Shown piece after piece: positions 46,660 through 57,287 of a DNA stretch of 64,000 nt. This DNA comes from DASSSQ01 sp963839285 (GTDB lineage: Bacteria; Actinomycetota; Thermoleophilia; Gaiellales; Gaiellaceae). The DNA is taken from positions 24,309-88,308 of the forward strand of contig CAWIUN010000012.1 in assembly GCA_963839285.1 (NCBI GenBank), given 5' to 3'. The position numbers and the translations under genes are program-made. The notes below the pieces were generated by a model that was not told the origin of the DNA, searched no databases, and saw only the letters and a program-made list of their open reading frames with translations. Numbering within the stretch: position 1 is the first letter of the stretch; each line of letters begins with the position of its first letter.

Positions 46660-47855
46660 TGCCACAGTGTCCACTGCACGACGGCGACGCCGAGGAAGAG
46701 CGCGCTCGCCCCGACGATCGCCGCGTGCGTCCGCGGCCGCTCGCCGACGACCGCGAGGGCGAGGAAGAACGGGAAGACGACGAGGCCGAAGCGCGGCAGC
46801 GAGAGGAGCGGGAAGCGCTCGCTCGGCACCGACAGCGGGATCGCCAGGCTCGCGGCCGCGAAGAGGCCGTAGGCGGCGCCGAGGCGGCGCCAGGCGAGCC
46901 AGGTCAGCCAGAGGAAGCCGAGCAGGAAGCCGAGCGCCTCCAGGTTCACGGCCGCGACGTGGAGCGGCTCCGCCCCCGCGAGCGGCCGGTAGACGTGCTC
47001 CGTCGAGCCCGACGCGAGCTGGCGGAGCCCCTGCCAGCCCGCGACGAGGCCGTCCCAGATCCCGCCGAAGGGCCCGGCCGGCGAGGCGTGCCGGTGCCAG
47101 AGGCGCTCGGTGTGCAGGAACGCCCAGGGGTCGCCGAGCTGACGCCAGAGGGTCAAGGGGTAGGCGGCGAAGATCACGGGGGCGACGAGCAGCGAGGCGA
47201 CCGCGCCCCGCCGGTCGTCGGCCCGCCAGGCGAGGAGGAGCAGCGCGGGTGCGAGCGCGACCGCGGCCGGCCGGGTCAGGAGCGCGAGCCCTGCGGCCGC
47301 GCCCGCGGCGAGGAAGCTGCCCCGGCGCGCGGCGAGGAAGGCCGCGAGCACGAGCAGCAGGTAGAGCGACTCCGCGTAGACCGCCTGCAGGAAGAGGGCC
47401 ATCGGGAAGATCGCGAGATAGAGCACCGCCCGCCCGGCCCCCTCGCGGCCGAGCTGCGGCTCCGCGAGCCGGTAGAGGAGCACGAAGGCGCCCCAGCAGC
47501 AGGCGAGCGAGAGCAGCAGCCCCGCGAGCAGGTAGTGGCCGCCGAGGATCCGTCCGAGCAGCGCGACGAGCCCGGGGTAGAGCGGGTAGAACGCGGCCGT
47601 CCCCTCCGCGGACCCGTAGCCGTGCTCGGCGATCCGCAGGAACCAGGCCGAGTCCCAGCGCGCCCAGACGTCGGTCGCGTAGCCGAGGTCGTGCAGCAGC
47701 GGGTCGTCCCAGACGCGCTGCAGCGGCGGCGGCTTCGGCGTGAACCAGACGAGCGCCCAGATCGCCGCGCCCCAGACGGCCAGTCGGCTCCAGAGGAAGA
47801 TCGCGCTCGGCGGTTCGGCGAGAACGCTCCTAAGATGGATCGTCCGTTCCCGCAC
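46647..47855 (-). CDS. PIG-V-like polytopic mannosyltransferase
   Basis: 402 residues, about ten membrane helices. The first outer loop carries ARWDSAWFLRIAEHGYG (conserved Asp-Ser), followed by AAFYPLYPGLVALLGRILGG, the family's fixed region. Such enzymes use polyprenyl-phosphate mannose to glycosylate lipids or proteins outside the membrane. Acceptor unknown. The start codon is 14 bp from the divergent DUF2203 gene. Confidence 0.82.
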   Translation of the reverse strand: MRERTIHLRSVLAEPPSAIFLWSRLAVWGAAIWALVWFTPKPPPLQRVWDDPLLHDLGYATDVWARWDSAWFLRIAEHGYGSAEGTAAFYPLYPGLVALLGRILGGHYLLAGLLLSLACCWGAFVLLYRLAEPQLGREGAGRAVLYLAIFPMALFLQAVYAESLYLLLVLAAFLAARRGSFLAAGAAAGLALLTRPAAVALAPALLLLAWRADDRRGAVASLLVAPVIFAAYPLTLWRQLGDPWAFLHTERLWHRHASPAGPFGGIWDGLVAGWQGLRQLASGSTEHVYRPLAGAEPLHVAAVNLEALGFLLGFLWLTWLAWRRLGAAYGLFAAASLAIPLSVPSERFPLLSLPRFGLVVFPFFLALAVVGERPRTHAAIVGASALFLGVAVVQWTLWQWVS

Positions 47856-47869
47856 GACCCGCGGATTCT

Positions 47870-48280
47870 ATGTCCCCCCGGACCTTCACCCTGGCCGAGG
47901 CCACCGAGGCGCTGCACGAGCTGCGGCCCGTCGCGGAGCGCCTCGTCGCGCTCCGCGCCCGCCTGCGCCTCGTCTCCGAGCGGCAGGCGGAGCTGCGCGC
48001 CGCGGTCGGCTCGAACGGCCACGGTCTGACCCTGAACGACCTGCAGCTGACGACCGACGAGCTGCAGCGCCTCGGCGACGAGCTGAACGCCTGCATCGAG
48101 ACGATCCAGGCCGCCGGCGCCGAGGTCAAGGACCTCGAGACCGGGCTGCTCGACTTCCCGGCCCTGCGCGAGGGCCGCGAGATCCTGCTCTGCTGGCAGG
48201 TCGGCGAGGACGCGATCGCCTGGTGGCACGGCCGCGAGGAGGGCTTCGCGGGCCGGAAACCGCTGGACGGGGTCGAATAG
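47870..48280 (+). CDS. DUF2203 family protein
   Basis: 136 residues. FTLAEATEALHELRPVAERLV, a helical middle, and the fixed C-terminal block VKDLETGLLDFPALREGREILLCWQ with WWHGREEGFAGRKPL. The family is widespread in Gram-positives, of unknown function. Leads a plus-strand run: MscS follows 8 bp after the stop. Confidence 0.85.
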   Translation: MSPRTFTLAEATEALHELRPVAERLVALRARLRLVSERQAELRAAVGSNGHGLTLNDLQLTTDELQRLGDELNACIETIQAAGAEVKDLETGLLDFPALREGREILLCWQVGEDAIAWWHGREEGFAGRKPLDGVE

Positions 48281-48288
48281 GGCCTCCG

Positions 48289-49009
48289 ATGGAGCTCTGG
48301 CAGAGAGGAGCGATCGCGGGCGGAGTCGTCCTCGTCGCCGTGCTCGGCGCGCACCTGGCCGACCGGCTGCTGACGCGCCGCAGCCTGCCGCCCGAGGTGC
48401 TCACCCGCTACCGCGTCTTCCGTCGCGGCGTCGAGACGGCGATCGTCGTCGTCGGCGTCCTCTCGGCGCTGCTCGTGATCCCCGCCGTGCGCGCGGTCGC
48501 CGGCGGCCTGCTCGCCTCCTCGGCGATGGTGACGATCATCATCGGCTTCGCCGCGCAGCGCACCCTCGGCAACTTCGTCGCCGGGATCCTGCTCGCGCTC
48601 TCGCAGCCGCTGCGGATCGGTGACCGGGTCGAGATCGCAGGCGTCGCCGGGCCGGGTCGAGGAGATCGGCCTCACCTACACCTACATCCACACGGACGAC
48701 GACGTCCGGCTCGTGATCCCGAACGAGAAGCTGGCCTCGGACACGATCAAGAACGCGACGATCCGGAGCAGCGGCAGCCTGGCCGTCGTCACCGTCCAGG
48801 TGCCGCTCTCGACCGATCTGCGGGCGCTCGTCGCCACGCTCGAGGCCGAGGCCGGGACGGGCGGCGAGGTGCTCGTCAGCGACATCGCCGGGAACGCGAC
48901 CCTGACCGTGCGCGCGCCCGCGCCCGACGAGGGCGCCGCCGAGCGGCTCGAGAGCGGCCTGCGGCTGCGGATCCACGACCGGCTTCGCGCCGACGGGGTG
49001 CTGGCGTGA
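48289..49009 (+). CDS. MscS-family mechanosensitive channel, one frameshift
   Basis: About 239 residues. Three membrane segments, the pore-lining helix VRAVAGGLLASSAMVTIIIGFAAQ and the signature RTLGNFVAGILLALSQPLRIGDRVEI. Near 48657 one extra base shifts the frame; corrected, it continues VAGRVEEIGLTYTYIHTDDDVRLVIPNEKL, the MscS beta domain. It releases solutes under hypo-osmotic stress. Stop overlaps the PBP start (GTGA). Confidence 0.88.
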
Positions 49010-51223
49010 CGCCGCCTCGCGGCCGCGGCCGGCTCGGACGGCGACCTCCGCGGCGACCGCCGCCGCCGCAAGCGCCGCAAGGAGCGGCTGCGCCGGCGCC
49101 GCCGCGCGGCGGTGCTGCTCGCCGCGGCCGCCGCGATCGTGGTCGTCGTCCTCCTCTCCGTCGGCCTCGGCGCGGGCGCGGCGCTCTCGTCCGGCTGCTC
49201 GCTCAACTCGCTCCGGCCGGTCGAGATCGGCCAGAACTCGTTCGTCTTCGCCGCCGACGGCTCCCTGCTCGGCTCGATCCCGGCCGAGCGGAACCGGCAG
49301 CCGATCGCGCTCGCGAAGATGAGCGCCTGGCTGCCGAAGGCGACGGTCGCGATCGAGGACCGCCGCTTCTGGGAGCACGGCGGCGTCGACTACGAGGGGA
49401 TCATCCGCGCGGCCTGGCGCGACCTCTCCGCCGGCAAGGTCGTCGAGGGCGGCTCGACGATCACCCAGCAGCTGGCGCGGAACCTCTACATCGGCCACAA
49501 CGAGCGGACGATCCAGCGCAAGCTGACCGAGGCGTGCCTGGCCCTCAAGCTCTCGCGCAACCGCTCGAAGACCTGGATCCTCGAGAACTACATGAACCAG
49601 GTCTACTACGGGAACCAGGCCTACGGGATCGAGGCGGCCGCGCAGACCTACTTCTCGAAGCACGCGCGGCAGTTGACGCTGACCGAGTCGGCGCTGCTCG
49701 CCGGGTTGCCGCAGGCGCCGTCCGTCTACGACCCGCTGCACGCGCCCGAGAAGGCGCTCGCCCGCCGCAACGAGGTGCTCGCGGCGATGCTCGACAACGG
49801 CGACATCACGCAGCGGCAGTACGACCACGCGGTCGCCGGCACGAACCTGCGGCTGAAGCCGGGCACGCTCTATCAGACGCTCCGTCAGCCCGACTTCTTC
49901 CGCTACGTGATCGAGGAGCTGCAGCGCCAGTACGGGACGAACACCGTCCGCTCGGGCGGGCTGAAGGTCTACACGACGATCGACCCGCGGCTGCAGCGCG
50001 ACGCCAAGCGGGCGATCCGCGGCACCCTCGACGAGAAGACCGACCCGGCGTCGGCGCTGATCGCGATCGACCCGAGGAACGGCGCGATCCGCGCGATGGT
50101 CGGCGTCATCCCCGGGAACAAGGGCAACCAGTACAACCTCGTCTCGCAGGGCCGCCGCCAGCCCGGGTCGACCTTCAAGACGTTCGTCCTCGCGGCCGCG
50201 ATCGCGAAGGGGATGAACCCCGACTCGACCTACTACACGTCGGCGCCGTTCACGTGCTCGACCGGCCCCTGGTGCGTCGCGCAGCCCTGGCACGTCGAGA
50301 CCTACGGGCACAGCTACCTCGGCTCGACCTCGATCACGCGCGCGACGCTCTCGTCGGACAACACGGTCTACGCGCAGCTGACCCTCGACGTCGGGCCGGA
50401 GGCGGTCAGGAGCATGGCCGAGCGGCTCGGGATCAACTTCGGCGGCCAGCCGACGGTCGCCGCGATGGGCCTCGGCGGCCTCCGCGACGGCGTCTCGCCG
50501 CTCGACATGGCGAGCGCCTACGCGACCATCGCCGCGGGCGGCGTCTACTCGCGACCGATGGCGATCACGAAGGTGGTGCTCCCGGACGGCAAGGACGACA
50601 CCGGCGCGGGCTGGGGCAGGTCCGAGCGCAAGCGCGTCATCGCCGACTGGGTCGCGGCCGAGGTCACCGACGTGCTCGAGCAGAACATCAAGTACGGCAC
50701 CGGCTACCCGAACGCGACCCTCTACGACCGGCCGGCGGCGGGCAAGACCGGCACGACCGAGGAGCACGTCGACGCCTGGTTCTGCGGCTACACGCCGCAG
50801 CTCTCGACCTCGGTCTGGATGGGCTACCCGAAGGCGCGCGTCCCGATGACGAACGTGCACGGGATCTCGGTCGCGGGCGGCACCTTTCCGGCGAAGATCT
50901 GGCACGACTTCATGGTCGCGGCGCTCGCCAAGGCCCCGGCGACCGAGTTCCAGGTCGCCAAGAGCGACCCCGTCTGGCGCACCGACTTCACCCGCGGCCA
51001 CTACCAGCTCGACTACGTCCCGGTCTACAGGCCGACGACGACGGAGTCGACGTCGACGACCGCCGCGGCGACGTCCGAGCCGAAGGCGCCGGCCCGGACG
51101 GCGGTGGTGCCGAAGCCGCCGAAGCCGCCGGCGCGCCGAAGGTGGCCCCGCCGGCCCCGCCCGACGCCGCCGCCGACTCCCGCGCCGCCGCCGGCCCCCA
51201 CGACGACCGCCCCTGCGCAGTAG
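49006..51223 (+). CDS. Class A penicillin-binding protein (PBP1a-like), one frameshift
   Basis: About 738 residues. A very basic cytoplasmic N-terminus (DLRGDRRRRKRRKERLRRRR), one membrane helix, a GT51 glycosyltransferase domain (ATVAIEDRRFWEHGGVDYEG with the catalytic Glu, GGSTITQQLARNLY) and a transpeptidase domain: QPGSTFK (catalytic Ser about 50168), SSDN and GKTGTT. It polymerises and cross-links peptidoglycan. One extra base near 49027 lies in the basic region. The tail is Thr/Pro/Ala-rich, ending TTTAPAQ, with possible extra indels near 51130. Confidence 0.93.
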
Positions 51224-51248
51224 GCCCCGCCTCGGCCTTGCCGCCGGC

Positions 51249-52434
51249 GTGGCGGTGCTCGCGCTCGTGGCCGCCTGCGCCGCCTTCGCGTGGGCGCCCG
51301 GGTCGCCGCTCGAGCCGCTCCGCGGCGGCCATCCGCAGGGAGACCGGAGCTGGGGCTGGGCGTTCCTCGGCTGCGCCGCGGCCGCGCTCGTGCTCTACGC
51401 CGTGGGTGTGCGGGCCGTCCGCGCGGGAGCGCCGCTCGCCGCCGTCGGGGCGGTCGCGGTCGCGATCCAGCTCGCGCCGCTCGGGGCGCCCCTCCTGCTC
51501 TCGACCGACGCCTGGACCTACTGGGACTACGGACGCATCGCCGCCGTCCACGGCGGCAACCCCTATCGCGACGCACCGGCCGACTTCCCCGGCGATCCGG
51601 CCCTTCCCTACGTCGGCGCCGACTGGCGGGACGTCGGGCAGCGTCTACGGCCCGGCCTTCACGCTCGCCTCCGAGCCGCTCGCGCTCGCCGCCGGCCGCT
51701 CGGCGGACGCCGCGGCCTGGGTCTACAAGTCGCTCGCCGCGGCCGCCGTGCTCGTCGCCGCGCTGCTCGCGGCGCCGGCTCTCGCGCCGGCCCGCGCACG
51801 CGCTCGCCTTCGTCGGCTGGAATCCCGTGCTCGCCCTCCACTTCGCCGGCGGCGGGCACAACGACGCCTGGATGGCCGCGCTCGTCCTCGCCGCCCTCTG
51901 GCTCGCGCGCCGGGGCCGAACCGACTGGGCCGGCGCGGCGTGGGCCCTGGCGATCCTGGTCAAGTGGGTGCCGCTCGTGCTGCTCCCGTTGCGCGCCCTC
52001 GAAGCGCGGGCGACCGGCCGCCGCGTCACGCATCTCGGCTTCGCCGCCGCGGCCGCCCTCGTCGTCGCGGTCGCGAGCTGGCGCTACGGCGCCGGCTGGC
52101 TCGAGGCCTTCGGGCCGCTCGCCCGCCACGCCGGGCTCGAGACGCGCTTCGCGCTCCCGCACCGGCTCGGCCGGCTCGGCGTCCCGCATGCGCCGGCCGT
52201 CGCGCTCGCGGCCGCCGGCTACGCGTCGCCTACGCGTGGCTGTTGCGCGAGGCCTCGCGCGGACGAGCCCGGCTCGGCCTCGCCGCGGGGCTGCTGCTGC
52301 TCGCGACGCCGTACCTGATCGTGTGGTACGTCGTCTGGACGGTCCCGCTCGCGGCGGCCGAGGACGACGAGCCTGCGCAGTGGCTCGCGCTCGGGCTCTG
52401 CGCCTACCTGTTGCGGCAGACTATCCCGCTGTGA
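51249..52434 (+). CDS. GT87-like polytopic glycosyltransferase, three frameshifts
   Basis: About 395 residues, ten membrane helices. LLSTDAWTYWDYGRIAAVHGGNPYRDAP holds the catalytic-type Asp in the first outer loop; VYGPAFTLASEPLALAAG, VGWNPVLALHFAGGGHNDAWM and ILVKWVPLVLLPLRAL follow, as in polyprenyl-phosphate-mannose-dependent enzymes of actinobacteria. Frames change near 51645 and 51793 (one extra base each) and near 52220 (one missing or two extra). GTG 51249 is the first start; upstream residues RPRLGLAAG suggest a slightly longer N-terminus. Converges on the DUF2079 gene with a 14-bp overlap. Confidence 0.72.
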
Positions 52435-53881
52435 CGCGGCGGAACACGAGCACGCCGTCGCGCTCGAAGACGAGCCGCCAGCCCGGCTCGCGGCGGAGCC
52501 GGGCGATCCGCGTCGCGTAGGGCAGCGGCGCGATCCGGTCGGCGTAGCCGGCGACGCGCTCGTCGACCGCCACCCAGGTCGCGTCCTGCACGTACGGGAA
52601 GCTGAGCACCCGCCGCCGCGCGGACAGGTGCGCGCCGAGCGCGTTCGAGGCCGAGACGACGGCGCCGTCGGGGACGAGCTCGAGGGCGTCGAGGACGATC
52701 CGGTCGTGCGCCGAGACGTGCGCCGCCCGCGCCTGCAGCGTCTCGCCGCCGGGGACGAAGCGCCAGAGCGGGATCGGGCCGAGCCGCCAGCCTGCGACGA
52801 GCGCCGCGGCGACGGCGAGCGCTGCGAGCGAGGCTCCGTCGAGTCGCGTGTGCCGCGCGACGCGCGCCGCCCCGAGCACCGAGGCGGCGACGAGGGCGGG
52901 CAGGATCGCGCCGGTGTAGTGGAAGTGGATCGAGGTCTGGGTCGGCGTCGCCGAGAGCAGGTTGATCGCGAGCTCCGGCGCGGCCGCGAGCGCGAGGAGC
53001 GGCGCCGCGAGCGGCAGCGCGGCGAGCGGCAGCACGAGCTCGAGCAGGTAGCCGATCCCGCGCCCGTCGAACGCGACCCCGAGCACGTGCAGGGGATCGG
53101 TGAGCGCAGTCTTCAGGATCCCCGCGGGCGAGCCGCCGACCTCGGCGTAGCGGCCGTAGAAGGCCGAGGAGGCGCCGGCGTTGAAGTGCGGGATCACGAG
53201 CCCGATCGCGACGGCCGAGGCCGCGGCTCCCGCAGCCGCGATCGAGAGGCCCCAGGCACGGCGACCGCGCGCGAGCGCGTACCAGAGGCCGAGCATCGCG
53301 ACGACGAGCCCGATCTCCTCCTTGCTCGCCGCCGCCAGCAGCCCGACGGCGCAGAAGGCGAGCGGGCGGTCGCGGTCGAGCAGGTCGATCCCCCAGAGGA
53401 GGAGCGGGGTCGCGAGCGCGACCGGGTGGAACTCGTTCAGGGTCAGCCACTGGACCGGCGGGTAGAGCAGGTAGGCGAGCGCGAACCCGAGCGCGGCGCG
53501 CTCGCCGCCGAGGTGACGACGCGCCAGCCGGTGGACGGGCAGCGCGCCGAGCGCGATCGCGACCGTCTGGACGACGAGCAGCAGGTCGGGGCTCGGCCAG
53601 AGCCACCAGAGCGGCGCGAGGAGCGCCAGGATCGGGTCGACGTGCGCCGCCAGCCGGGAGACCTGCTCCCCGCGCAGGTTGGTCACCTCGAGGAAGTGGC
53701 CGTGGGCGGTGTTGTAGACCGCCTGCGTCATGTTGCCGAGGTCGAAGCGGCCGGTCTCGAGCGCGCGGTGCCGCAGCATCCCGAGCGCCGAGAAGCCCAC
53801 CGCGTAGGCGGTCACGGCCGCCCAGAGGAGCGCCCGGCCGTGCAGCTCCCCGGCGCGCTCCCGCACGGCCGCGACGCTCAT
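52421..53881 (-). CDS. DUF2079 polytopic membrane protein
   Basis: 486 residues, about ten helices. The N-terminal region ALETGRFDLGNMTQAVYNTAHGHFLEVTN with AAHVDPILALLAPLWWL is the DUF2079 signature, a relative of GT-C glycosyltransferases; the acidic outer loop (RFDLGN) is the likely catalytic site. Downstream of a GT4 gene (4-bp overlap) within the cluster kinase-GT2-GT4-DUF2079, so a role in envelope glycan or lipid modification is likely. Confidence 0.82.
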   Translation of the reverse strand: MSVAAVRERAGELHGRALLWAAVTAYAVGFSALGMLRHRALETGRFDLGNMTQAVYNTAHGHFLEVTNLRGEQVSRLAAHVDPILALLAPLWWLWPSPDLLLVVQTVAIALGALPVHRLARRHLGGERAALGFALAYLLYPPVQWLTLNEFHPVALATPLLLWGIDLLDRDRPLAFCAVGLLAAASKEEIGLVVAMLGLWYALARGRRAWGLSIAAAGAAASAVAIGLVIPHFNAGASSAFYGRYAEVGGSPAGILKTALTDPLHVLGVAFDGRGIGYLLELVLPLAALPLAAPLLALAAAPELAINLLSATPTQTSIHFHYTGAILPALVAASVLGAARVARHTRLDGASLAALAVAAALVAGWRLGPIPLWRFVPGGETLQARAAHVSAHDRIVLDALELVPDGAVVSASNALGAHLSARRRVLSFPYVQDATWVAVDERVAGYADRIAPLPYATRIARLRREPGWRLVFERDGVLVFRRVTAG

Positions 53882-54957
53882 CGCCGCGACTCGACCGCGC
53901 CCTCGAGCAGGCCGCGCCAGCGGGCGCCGAGCACCTGCTCGGACGCGCGCTCCTCGAACGCGGCCCGGCCGCCGGCCGAGAGCCGCAGCGCCAGCTCGCG
54001 GTCCGCCGCGACGCGCCTGACCGCCGCCGCGAGCGACTCCGGGTCGCCGGGCGGGACGAGCAGGGCGCTCTCGCCGTCGACCAGGAGCTCGCGGGCGGCC
54101 GGGGTGCCCGCGGTGACGAGCGGCGTCCCGCAGGCGAGCGCCTGGTAGGCCTTGTTCGGGATCACGCGCCGCGCCTTGTCCGAGGTGCCGAAGATGCCGA
54201 GCGCACAGCCCGCGTCCCAGTAGGCTCCGGGCAGCCGCTCGTACTCGATCCAGGGCTGCCACTCGACGTTCGCCGGCCGCCGGTCGAGCTCCGCGTCGAG
54301 CTGGCCGCTGCCGACGATCCGGAACGGGATCTCCGGCGCGAGCGCGGCGGCCGCGAGGATCGTCTCGAGCCCGTGCAACGGGATCAGCTTGCCGACGAAG
54401 AGGCAGTGGAACGGCTCGAGCGGGCGCCAGGCGGGGCGGAAGAGCCGCTCCTCGGCACCGACCAGCGCCGTCGCGACCCGCTCGCGCGGGATCTCGCCGA
54501 CCCGGGCGAGGAAGTCCCCGTGGACGTCCGTGTCCGCGACGACGAGGTCTGCGAGCCGCAGCGCCCGCCGGTCGACGACGGCGAGCGTCTTCGCGGCGAC
54601 CGAGCCGGGCCGCCAGCGCCCGCGGTCGCCGACGAGCGTGTCCGCGAGCGAGACGAGCGGGTTGAAGACGAGCGGCCGCGAGCGGCCGGCGACGCGGCGC
54701 GCCCGCGGCATGTCGAAGTGGCCCGGATAGCCGACGATGACCGCGTCGAACGGCTTGCGGACGGGCCGGCGCAGGCGTGCCTCGGCGAGCAGGACGCGCA
54801 GCGCGGCGAGCGGGCCGGGCCGCCACTTGTGCTCGCGTCCCTGCCAGACCGAGACGTTGTGCTCGAGCACCTCGACGCCCGCGCCGCGCAGGCACGAGAT
54901 CACCTGCGCGTTTCGCGGATAGTCCCGCTCGTAGGTGCCGAAGTAGAGGACGCGCAC
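53878..54957 (-). CDS. Glycosyltransferase family 4 (GT-B fold)
   Basis: 359 residues. MRVLYFGTYERDYPRNAQVI, a middle VADTDVHGDFLARVG and GAEERLFRP, then the donor-binding domain CLFVGKLIPLHGLETILAAA, FRIVGSGQLDAELDR and YWDAGCALGIFGTSDKARRVIPNKAYQALACGTPLVTA with the E-x7-E-like region. Cytoplasmic, transfers a sugar from a nucleotide donor. GTG start overlaps the GT2 stop (TAGTG). Confidence 0.88.
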   Translation of the reverse strand: MRVLYFGTYERDYPRNAQVISCLRGAGVEVLEHNVSVWQGREHKWRPGPLAALRVLLAEARLRRPVRKPFDAVIVGYPGHFDMPRARRVAGRSRPLVFNPLVSLADTLVGDRGRWRPGSVAAKTLAVVDRRALRLADLVVADTDVHGDFLARVGEIPRERVATALVGAEERLFRPAWRPLEPFHCLFVGKLIPLHGLETILAAAALAPEIPFRIVGSGQLDAELDRRPANVEWQPWIEYERLPGAYWDAGCALGIFGTSDKARRVIPNKAYQALACGTPLVTAGTPAARELLVDGESALLVPPGDPESLAAAVRRVAADRELALRLSAGGRAAFEERASEQVLGARWRGLLEGAVESRR

Positions 54958-55897
54958 TAGGCGAGGACGTCTTCGACGAGCTGCTCGGTCCGGTCGCGAT
55001 CGGCCGTCCGCTGCTCGTGCTGCGCGGTCACGAGCTCGCTGATCAGCCCGAGCGAGAAGAACTGCAGCCCGACGACGACGAGCAGGACGCCGAGCAGGAG
55101 CAGCGGGCGGCCGCCGATCGCGTGGCCGAGCAGCTTGACCACGGTCAGGTAGACGAGGATCACGAAGCCGACGAGCCCGAGCCCGAGCCCGAGCCCGCCG
55201 AAGAGGTGCAGGGGCCGGTGCCTGTAGCGGCCCATGAACGAGACGCCGAGCAGGTCGAGGAAGCCGCGCAGGTAGCGCTCGAGCCCGTAGCGGGAGCGGC
55301 CGTGCTCGCGCGGGCGGTGGTTGACGGGCAGCTCGGCGACGCGGTAGCCCTGGTGATGCGCGAGGACGGGGATGAAGCGGTGGAGCTCGCCGTAGACGCG
55401 CAGGCCGCGGACGACCTCGGCGCGGTACGCCTTCAGCCCGCAGTTGACGTCGTGCAGGCGGACGCCCGGTCAGCCACGCGGTCAGGCGGTTGAACCCGCG
55501 CGAGAGGAACGCGGCGCGACCAGGGATCGCGGCGTCGGGTCTTCCAGCCGGAGACGAGGTCGAAGCCCTCCTCGAGCTTCGCGAGCAGCTTCGGGATCTC
55601 GGCCGGGTCGTCCTGCAGGTCGCCGTCGATCGTGACGACGACCTCGCCCCGGGCCTGCGCGAAGCCGGCCGAGAGCGCCGCCGCCTTGCCGAAGTTCCGG
55701 CGCAGCCTGACGACCCGGACGTTGGACGTGGAGGCGTGCAGCCGCGTCAGCGCCGCCCACGAGCCGTCGGTGGAGCCGTCGTCGACGAAGACCGTCTCCC
55801 ACGCCGTCCCGAGCGGGTCGAGCGCGGAGCGGAGCTCGTCGTGGAGGAGCGCGATCGTCTGCTCCTCGTCGTGGACGGGGACGACGACGGAGATCAT
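54957..55897 (-). CDS. GT2 glycosyltransferase with C-terminal membrane anchor (GtrB/DPM-like), two frameshifts
   Basis: About 312 residues. ISVVVPVHDEEQTIALLHDEL, FVDDGSTDGSW, VVTIDGDLQDDPAEIPKLL (DxD), VSGWKTRRRDP; after two one-base corrections (near 55512 and 55468) FLSRGFNRLTAWLTGVRLHDVNCGLKAYR and GYRVAELPVNHRPREHGRSRYG, then two C-terminal membrane helices (LFGGLGLGLGLVGFVILVYL). It probably makes a polyprenyl-phosphate sugar used by the neighbouring GT-C proteins. ATG overlaps the kinase stop (ATGA). Confidence 0.85.
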
Positions 55898-57264
55898 CCG
55901 GCCGCCGTCGTCGTGCCGCCGCCGTCGTCGCGGCAGCGCTCGTCGCCGGCGTGGTCGTGGTCGCGGCTGTCGTCGCGGCGGCAGTCGTCGTCGCGTCGTC
56001 GTCGCGCGCCGTCGTCGCCGTCTCGGCCGCGGTCGTGGCCGCGGTCGTCGCGGTCGGGCTCGTGGTCGTGGTGCGCCGCGGTCGTCGCGGCGGTGGAGGT
56101 CGTGGCGCTCGTGGCGGTGGCCGCAGTCGTCGCCCCGGGTCGTCGCCTCCTGGGTCGTCGCGGCCGCGCTCGTCGCCGGCGCGGTCGTCTGCGCGCCGGT
56201 CGGCTCCGTGGCGGCGGTCGGCAGGTTCAGCGAGACGGGCGTCGACGCGGTGCCGCTGCCGCCCCCGTCGGCGAGGACGTAGGCGAGCGCGGCGCCGCCG
56301 ATCGCGAGCAGGGCGACCGCCGCGATCGCGAGCGGCAGGACGGTCGACCGGCGCTGCGGGCGGACGGTCTGCGCCGCGGCGGGAGCACCTCGGTCTCGGG
56401 CGCTGCGGCGGTGGCGCTCCCGACGAGAGCCGTCGGCGGGGCGGTCGCGAGCAGTGTCGTCGCGTCGTCCGCGCCGACCAGGTCGGCGAGCAGCGCGTCG
56501 CCGTCCGCCGGCCGCGCCGCGGGATCCTTCGCCAGCGCCGCGACCGCGACGGCCGCGAGCGCCGGCGGCGCGCGTCGTCCCGGTGGAGCGCGACGGGAGG
56601 GGCTTCTTCCTCGCGGTGCATCCGCACGAGCTCGGGCGCCGAGTCGGAGACGAACGGCGGCCGGCCCGTCAGCATGCGGTAGAGGATCGCCCCGAACGAG
56701 TAGACGTCGCTCGCGGGCGTCGCCTGCGCACCCGACGCCTGCTCCGGCGAGATGTACGCGGCGGTCCCCATGATCGTCCCCGCCTCGGTGAGCGCCCGCG
56801 CGCCCGCGATCCTCGCCAGGCCGAAATCGGCGATCTTGGCCCGCCCCTCCGCCGTCGAAGAGGATGTTCGCCGGCTTCAGGTCACGATGGACGAGGCCGC
56901 GCTCGTGCGCGTGCGCGAGGCCCGCGGCGACCTCCTGCGCGATCCGGCCGGTCTCCCGGTCCGGCAGCGGGCGGCCGGACGCGAGCCGGTCCTCGAGCGT
57001 GCCGCCCGGCAGGTACTCGAGGACCATGTACGGGCCCTGGTCTGTCTCCCCGTAGTCGAAGAGCTGGCAGATGTTGGGATGCGAGAGCGCGGCGACCGCC
57101 CGCGCCTCCCGCTCGAAGCGGGCGCGGTCGGCGTCGGGCGCGATCAGCTTGACGGCGACCCGCCGTCCGAGCTCGCGGTCCTGCGCGAGCCAGACCGCGG
57201 CCATGGCGCCGCCGCCGAGCGGCTGCTCGAGGTCGTAGCGGTCCGCGATCGTCCGACCTGGCAT
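55894..57264 (-). CDS. Transmembrane Ser/Thr protein kinase with Thr/Ala-rich outer tail, several frameshifts
   Basis: Pkn2-type kinase: YDLEQPLGGGAMAAVWLAQD (P-loop), RRVAVKLIAP (Lys), HERGLVHRDLKPANILFD (catalytic loop), IADFGLARI (DFG), MGTAAYISPEQASG and PASDVYSFGAILYRMLTGRPPF. A membrane helix LPLAIAAVALLAIGGAALAYVLA follows, then a Thr/Ala-rich outer tail without PASTA domains (SPTATTAATTAAETATTA). Frames change near 56850, 56565, 56385 and at several points between 56140 and 55910, so the tail length is uncertain. It heads a coupled run with GT2, GT4 and DUF2079, which may be its output pathway. Confidence 0.82.
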
Positions 57265-57287
57265 CGCCAGTAGCTTATGCGGCGTCC

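Noticed and set aside
47740..52434. Plus-strand open frame of about 1,560 codons spanning several genes
   Set aside because: Only short pieces (parts of MscS and of the GT87-like gene) are real and appear because frameshifts move them into this frame.
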